From Brachynemurus nebulosus (Eukaryota > Arthropoda > Insecta > Neuroptera > Myrmeleontidae), in contig JAPWDM010000007.1 in the NCBI GenBank assembly GCA_035578155.1, forward strand, positions 29,610,413 to 29,674,412: 64,000 bases of DNA, read 5' to 3'. Below are positions 57,522 to 64,000 of this stretch, in pieces. Numbering within the stretch: the first letter of the stretch is position 1; each line of letters opens with the position of its first letter. Under the pieces are notes generated by a model that saw only the letters and a program-made list of their open reading frames with translations, did not search any database and was not told the origin of the DNA. A program made the translations under genes and the position numbers.

Positions 57522-58819
57522 TAGGGTTGGCCGGGATAAAAAAAAGACAAAATCAAATCTTTTCATTTTTCATGTAGAAAATATTTGAATTTTTCAACAA
57601 AAAAAAAATACTGTATGATGTTAAATTGTTTGTATTTTAAGATTTTGCATGTTTTTTCACTCAAGCTAATGACACAAATCTATAAAAAAATAAAAATCTT
57701 GTCTTTTTTTACCCGCCAAATGGGGTAAAAAAAAGACAGTGGAGGGTAAATAAAAGACAGACGTCTAACTAATAGGATACTGCAAGTACATGATTGGAAG
57801 GGTAAAAAATAGACAGCTTGAGTAATTAGCAGTACAACACTTTTTATTTCACAACTCTATGTCTACTACAAAATTTTTTATAGATATATTTAAATTTTAT
57901 GTATTTTATACCAAAAACTTTAACTAAGATTAAGCAGTAACAAAAGTCAGAAAAAGTTAACTGATGCAAAAGCTTGACTCACAGGAAATTTCTTTGGACT
58001 TGAAATATTAAAATTTTATTTCACAAACGTACAACTAATACAAAATTTATTGTAACTCATTAAAAAACCAAATATGTTAATATTTGATATGCTGTCTTTT
58101 TTTTACAGCACTTTACATAAAGTAAAAAAAAAAAAATAAATCAAAATAATCTATGAATGAGTTAAAAATACTAAATGTGTGCAGTAAAGCATAGTTATAC
58201 ATTATAAAAACATAAATTTTCGTGGGTCAAAAATACAAATTTTCGATTAAACTGAAATTGATATCCAGGAAAACTGTCTGCTCACTAACAAAAAAATTGT
58301 TTTATTGAAGAATCTATATTTTTTTAATCCATAAAATATACATAAACATGCCATTATATAGTTTTAAAATGAAAATCCTTGTCAATAATTTTTAATTTTT
58401 CTAAATGTTAACTCCCTATTTTGTCTTTTTTTACCCCACTTTTTTCTTTTTTTTTTACATATAAAAAAAAATTACAAGCAGTCGGACCATTTAAATAAAA
58501 CTTTGTACTTTACATTACTAAAGCATATAGAATAACAATAAAAAAATACAGCACTCTATCTTATCAGATTTTTTACTTACTGAAAAGTTTATCGTCGCGG
58601 AATGAAAATTTTTCGCTCATGAATAACAGAGGTCTGGGAGAAAATTTTTTTATGTTATAAAGCCCGTTCCAAAAAATAATTTTTTGGTCCAGACAGCTTA
58701 AAATACTAATGTATTTTGTTGTAATATTTTTTATTTTTTGAATTTAACACTGCTGAGTTTAATATGTCTTTTTTTTTACCCCGCTCGAGCAGTGTCTTTT
58801 TTTACCCCGTCCAACCCTA
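57522..58819. mobile_element. hAT-like element, AAAAAGACA family (1.3 kb)
   Basis: Left TAGGGTTGGCCGGGATAAA, right (inverted) TAGGGTTGGACGGGGTAAA, both continuing AAAA(A)GACA. The motif GGGTAAAAAAAGACA is iterated near both ends (about 57720, 57733, 57800; 58431, 58776, 58795). The flanks TTTAGGAC and CCAAATTT do not match. No transposase is visible. Confidence 0.75.
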
Positions 58820-58918
58820 CCAAATTTTCCAGATTTTTTACGAAATTTTGTTTTTATCGACCGGAAACAGTAAACGTTTGACAATAATTCACTAATGTCG
58901 AATCGCAATAAATTATAT

Positions 58919-59404
58919 GATACCGCTATTGCAGCATCCTGCATAACATAACAAATTTTCGTTTTTAAAAATCAGCTTTTATCGAAAACCCATTTACATT
59001 GGACAATGGTTCAAAAACGTATCTTATGTAATTTTTTCCGATCTTTGTTATGGTGTAAAATGATGTAAAAAAATTTTGAAAATCTTTTGAATTTTAACAA
59101 ATCTTTGCAAAAAACATTTTTTTGAGATTGCTGGCATCGGACATGCTTGACTAAAGAACTCAGCCAAGGTTTTTCGATTTCTAAAGTTTTCACCAAATTT
59201 CGTAAAAATAGGATATTTCATTCGAGAGTTATCGCACGGATACATAAATACATACATATATACATATGTATAACATATATAAATTTTAGTGAATATCATT
59301 TTCGGTTTCTACGGACCTCAAAACAAATTTCTGTTATATTCCCGGATTCAAGTCGCGCGATGACAGTGGCTGTAATAGCTGAATTGTCGATTCGAAAATT
59401 CGCT
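58919..59404 (-). mobile_element. Family X repeat, copy 5
   Basis: From GATACCGCTATTGCAGCATCC to TCGAAAATTCGCT. The microsatellite is reduced to CATACATATATACATATG. More diverged than copies 3, 4, 6 and 7. Confidence 0.7.
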
Positions 59405-60910
59405 AAAATATACATATTTGCTGAAACGACTCGCAAGTCACCTATTGTAAAATGGTTGTACTAATTCAGAAACCTTTACGGGCGTGCGCACAACAGCTCA
59501 CTAAAGTTTCATCGTAATCGGATGAATGGTGTAGGAACACGTATACGGAACAAACAAACATTCAAAAACTTTAAACGTATTTTTCTCGAAACTATATTTT
59601 TTAATGTGGCTGGCACGATAGGGATTTAAAAAAAAAAAAAAAAAACTATTAAATCCCAGAAAAAGTCAAATAATTATTGCCGCAAATCAAAATTGTTCAA
59701 CTGAGAAATTTTTGTTTTCTTTTTCTGAGAAGTTTTTTGAAATAAGCAAAAGTATATAGTTTTGGGGATTCCCCCATTTTAGCTACGGATTTATTTCACA
59801 AACTACATATTCGAATTGCTTCAAATTTTAACATTTCATTTACGAAATATTAAAAAATAATATCGAAAAATGATTCAGTAATTTTTCGAATGCTTTAATG
59901 CGCCAACGACCTTAATAATCGGGATTTTATATGCGATGACGTCATCCCCGTATTAAACGATAAAATAACCAACAAAGAGTTCATGGTTTTCGGTGATCGT
60001 TTAATTAAATAATTAATGAAAAAAAAATATATTGTCCCCAATTTCTAGACATTAAAAACGTTTATTTAGAATGATTTATCAATTTTTATTTCGATAATAA
60101 AGTGGTTTATTGTTAGGGGACTGTTACATTAAGTGTTAATATATGATTAAAAACTGTCACCAGGATGTTTTTTATTTGAAATAATTTTCAAAATTTACAC
60201 TATACTTATAACGTAAATATTATCGTTTAAAAATATTTTATAAAACGTTAGTTTATACATAAAATTTAATTACATTGTTTTATATGTTATTTTATTTTTA
60301 ACCTTTTGACGACATTTTAACAAATGTTCTTGTGAAAATTTATTTCTTTTACGCTTTTGTAACGTGAAAATATTACACAATTGAAAATTTTGGCGTCATT
60401 AGCACGTTTTTTCGTAAATTATAGGTCAAATTACGTTAATCCCCAGATGATATACGACAAAAAAAAAAACGTTATTTAAAATGGTGAGAATCGACTAATT
60501 TGAAAAAATATTTAAAACGCAAATTATTACATCACTTGCATCAGGTCATCCGCAACTTTTGGTGAATTACGTAATACATGCAAATTTCCAAATTTTTCAT
60601 TTTGATAATAAATCATTAATCAAATAAACGGCGAAAAAAAAACTGGTTTTTAAATGTGTTTTTCGAGGTTTTTCATCTTTTTTAAGTATGTATTTATAAA
60701 AATTCAAACTGAATTCAAAGATGTCCGACTGTTAAACTGTTTATCACCTGTTTATAAACATGACCATTGGCACAAATCATATAAAAAGGTACGCAATTTG
60801 CCAGGAACAAAATTATTCCATTAATATACAGATAAATTTGCCCTTGATTTTATGACGCAGAGACAAAATTTGCCTGAAATTTATACCACTGAAATGTGCA
60901 TGGTTTTTTT
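59405..60910. other. AT-rich stretch, no gene recognised
   Basis: 59760-59905 is a family V fragment (GGGGATTCCCCCATTTTAGC). 59550-59610 matches the degenerate repeat of 4930. Nothing else is supported. Confidence 0.45.
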
Positions 60911-61315
60911 TAAGGTACCCATAGCAGTGTAATCGACCGAAAAATAGTCAATTTTCACAATGTCTCTTCGGATGAATAGGATCGGGGAATAGAGATGAAT
61001 TTTTTTTTACGATTAATACCACTATTTAACAATACAAAATTTTTTTTTATTAATTTTTTTTTTTATTTTTTATAATTATTATAATTTTTTTTTGAAAAAG
61101 TGTCTTTAAAAAAGGAGGATATATTTGGTGTCCATGATTACAGCCGCAGTTTTTATCCGAAGAAAAAAAAATCAAATAGATTATCAATCTGGAGGTAAGT
61201 CTTCCTATTTTTCCACGCGAAAAACTGTAAAAAAAGCCTCCATAAGAACAAATTGCAAAAAAGCCTCCATAGGAACATAGCGGCTTACCTATAGACTGAT
61301 AATCTATCTGATTTT

Positions 61316-61348
61316 AGCGAATTTCCAGAATGGAATTCAGCTATTCAG

Positions 61349-61430
<82 letters not shown>

Positions 61431-61763
61431 CCGCACGATAACTCTCGAACGAAATGTCCTAGGTTTACGAAATTTGGTGAAAATATTGGAAGTCCCAAAC
61501 CGTTGGCCAGTTGACCAGTTCGTTAGCCAGACACGTTGGATGCCAGGAACATAGTTTTTATTCTTGCAAAAAATTAGTTTTTTGCCAAAACTTTCACTTA
61601 TTCAAAAATTTTTGCGAAATTTTTTTACACCATTTAAACGGGGAGAAAAAATTACATAAAAAAGGTCTTCAAACTATTATTCTATGTCAACTAGTTTCCG
61701 AAAAAAACTAACTTTTATAAACGGAAATTGCTATGTTATGTAGGATGCTGCGACAGGGGTATT
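61316..61763 (+). mobile_element. Family X repeat, copy 6, insertion site visible
   Basis: AGCGAATTTCCAGAATGG to GCGACAGGGGTATT lies within a T run of family Z; the uninterrupted sequence TTTGACTTTTTTTTCGGATG is at 20391-20410. About 110 bases before the TA tract are deleted in this copy. Confidence 0.85.
61351..61430. repeat. (TA)n(GT)2 microsatellite in family X copy 6
   Basis: About 76 bases of TA followed by GTGT. Confidence 0.97.
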
Positions 61764-61993
61764 TTTTTTTTTCAGAAAAAAACTGCGGCCGTAATCGTGG
61801 GCACCAAATATCGCCTTTTTTTAAAGACACTTTTTTCAAAAAATAATAATTCCAAAAAATAAATAAAAATTAATAAAAAAAAAATATTTTTGTATTGTTA
61901 AATAGTGGTCTAAATCGTAAAAAAAATGCATCCCCATTCCCCCATCCGAAAAAAATTTCAAAAATTGACCGATCACACTGTGATGGCACCTTA

Positions 61994-62618
61994 AATAACA
62001 TATGTTATTTTTAACGAGTAGAATGAATCTTTTTTTTACAATGGATTACTTAGAGTAAATTCGCCAAAAATTACTATTCATATTTGCAAACAGTAAAATT
62101 AACAGTTTTTGTAATGATTGTACATTTAATTGACTATTTCACGCCAAGATTTTATTGAATAAAGAAAGAAAAAAAACAGTTGTCTGGTGACATTTCACAT
62201 AAATTTCGCATTGAGAATATTAATTATTTATATACTTTTACTACATCAATAAAATTTTCACAATTTGACCGAATTTTTGTTCAACTGATTGATAACGAGA
62301 GACATTAGAAAGAAAATTTCCCTTTTTTGCTAAAAAATGCTAATAGGTCAAATAGTGAGCAACGGTGGTTTAGGATATTTCACTAAAAAAAAAAACATGG
62401 GTAGGTAAAGTTATAAATTCGTTGACATCTCGTATTCGGCTATTTCAAATTTGAATGGAAAATGAGGATAACGGTAGGTGTCTCCACAGTATATTCGAAT
62501 CTTTAAATTTTACTTATTGCTTTATTGAAAATATATACATCTATTCCGAAACACATATACATATACGTATAAAATAAAATGAAGATGACAATAAAATTGA
62601 CTTTTTGAAAAAAGATTT
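61994..62618. other. AT-rich stretch, no gene recognised
   Basis: No bounded element or coding signal. Confidence 0.45.
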
Positions 62619-63090
62619 TACACCCCTGTCGTAGCATCCTGTATAACATAGCGAATTTCCGTTTATAAAAATTAGTTTTTCTTGGAAAGTAGTTGACATG
62701 GAATAATAGTTTAAAGAACCTTTTTTAATGTAATTTTTCCTCCTCTTTTAAATAGTGTGAAAAAAAATTTCGCAAAAATTTTTAAATAAGTGGAAATTTT
62801 GGCAAAAATCAAATGTTTTGCACGAACAAGAACCATGTTCCTGGCATCCGATGTGTCTGGCTGACGAACTCATCCAAGGGTTTGGGACTTCCAATGTTTT
62901 CACCAAATTTCATAAAAATTGGATACTTCGTTCGAGAGATATCGCGCGGACATATATACATATATAAAAATTTTAGTGAATATTATTTTCGTTTTCTAGG
63001 GACCTCAAAACAAATTTCTGCCATAGTGCCGGGCTCAAGTTGCGTTATGATAGTGGCTGTAATAGGTGAATTCCATTCTGGAAATTCGCT
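62619..63090 (-). mobile_element. Family X repeat, copy 7
   Basis: From TACACCCCTGTCGTAGCATCC to CAGAATGGAATTCACC reversed. The microsatellite position holds only CATATATACATATATA. Confidence 0.8.
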
Positions 63091-63476
63091 AAAACATATA
63101 TTTTACATTTTATAACAAAAGCATAAAATTTATAGACCCCCCCCTCTTTTCATCAAATTGTCATTGTGGACCCAAACTTTTGAGTCTAATTGTTAAAAAT
63201 ATTTAAAATAAAACATAAAAAAATGTATGCAAATGTCAAATAATTTTTTTTTTTTTAGAAATTTTAATCAAACACTTGAGCTTCCTAATCTCCTTGAAAT
63301 TTTACCCACATCTTATTAAATATCTGAAAAAATTTACACTCAAAATTTTATCCGATCAAAGCATATATTTGAAGTTAATCTTCACTTGTTTGATAATGGT
63401 CATACTGATCGAAGCACGTCATAAGTTTTAACACAATAAAAGTGGTATTTTGTAAAGTGTTTTATTAATAGCAAAT

Positions 63477-64000
63477 GAAGAGGTGGATTCCAAAACGCGC
63501 TAAGTCACTTTTTGCAATTTTTCAGGAAATGTAAAAAACTATCTAGGTAGGCAAATGTAGTAATCTGTTTAAATTATTTCTGAGATAATAATTATTATTT
63601 TAAGATTATTATTAAATTAAGTTCTGAGATAATAATTATTATTGATGTTATTTATTTGTTCTTATTTATACATATAATTTTCAAAATAGATTATATTGAA
63701 AAAAAAACCTTTGAAAGGTTGGGTTGAGTTGGTTAAAATAAACCTAGTTTGTTTAAATACAGATATATTTTATTCAAGAAACATTTTAAACAGTGCATTA
63801 TTAGCTATTTCATGTCCAAGCAAATTTGGGAAAAAATACCAGCTATTATTGGAAAAAAATGCAAATGTTTATGAGTAAATTTGACTTGGAGCGTTTTGAA
63901 ATAAAACTGTCACTGACTTAGCGCTTTTTTGGAAAACATTCCATCTTTCATCATTCATTTTACAGTAGACTAAGCTCATTTTGAACGGTGGCACTACGAA
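63477..64000. mobile_element. GAAGAGG element, copy 2, cut by window end
   Basis: Starts GAAGAGGTGGATTCCAAAAC and matches 36629 down to about 36130 (inverted), ending inside the element at TTCGTAGTGCCACC reversed. Confidence 0.85.

Larger units (their letters stand above)
60913..61991. mobile_element. Family Z foldback element with nested family X copy
   Basis: Ends AGGTACCCATAGCAGTGT and (inverted) AGGTGCCATCACAGTGT, flanked by TA (60911-60912, 61992-61993). The arms of about 300-370 bp are inverted copies (60913-61300 against 61764-61991), making it a foldback. Family X copy 6 interrupts the right arm. Confidence 0.7.

Noticed and set aside
61330..61554. Open frame with a YIYIYI tract
   Set aside because: Microsatellite artefact inside family X copy 6.

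Overview
This window reads as AT-rich (by eye roughly 70%) nuclear DNA of an animal, most likely an arthropod and probably an insect. Reasons: spliced protein-coding exons with GT...AG introns; hAT, mariner, Tc1/pogo and piggyBac-type DNA transposons; tRNA-derived SINE-like repeats; no bacterial-style gene packing. The species cannot be named from sequence alone.

Only one host gene is convincing. It lies on the minus strand and occupies about 12.09-57.05 kb. Six coding exons (57047-56793, 55808-55692, 55335-55198, 53753-53567, 49603-49479, 12375-12094) join in frame into about 368 residues of a spectrin-repeat protein. The first exon has a plausible start codon; the last ends at a good GTAAGT donor, so the protein continues beyond the left edge. 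The helical repeats plus a Trp-rich helix in the last exon suggest a klarsicht/nesprin (KASH, LINC-complex) type protein, but this is tentative. The fifth intron is about 37.1 kb and holds most of the window.

The rest is a dense mosaic of mobile-element remains. Many are delimited exactly by terminal inverted repeats (TIRs) and target-site duplications (TSDs): hAT-type elements at 15180, 17809, 31122, 33220, 34528, 41404, 44137 and 47575; a mariner at 19331; a pogo-like element with a transposase tail at 8733; a Tigger/pogo-like shell at 3166; a Tc1-like shell carrying a nested element at 26453; a piggyBac-like pair at 42322 and 55858; and an unclassified AATT-inserting element at 36048 whose empty site is visible elsewhere in the window. 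Three transposase remnants are readable although two lack a start codon: a hAT C-terminal dimerisation domain (31321-31539), a pogo-type Cys/His tail (8988-9206) and a mariner N- plus C-terminus (19396-19706).

A roughly 0.45-0.5 kb dispersed repeat (family X, seven good copies, four carrying or flanking a TA/GT microsatellite or its relic) is the commonest unit. The pattern most worth following is a set of hAT-like elements that share a TAGnGnTG-type terminus and 8-bp TSDs, while each family fills its ends with its own iterated short motif (ATCGATT, CATCGATG, CTAATCGATTA, CAAGAC, CCGAAAC, AAAAAGACA). No viral or toxin genes were recognised.
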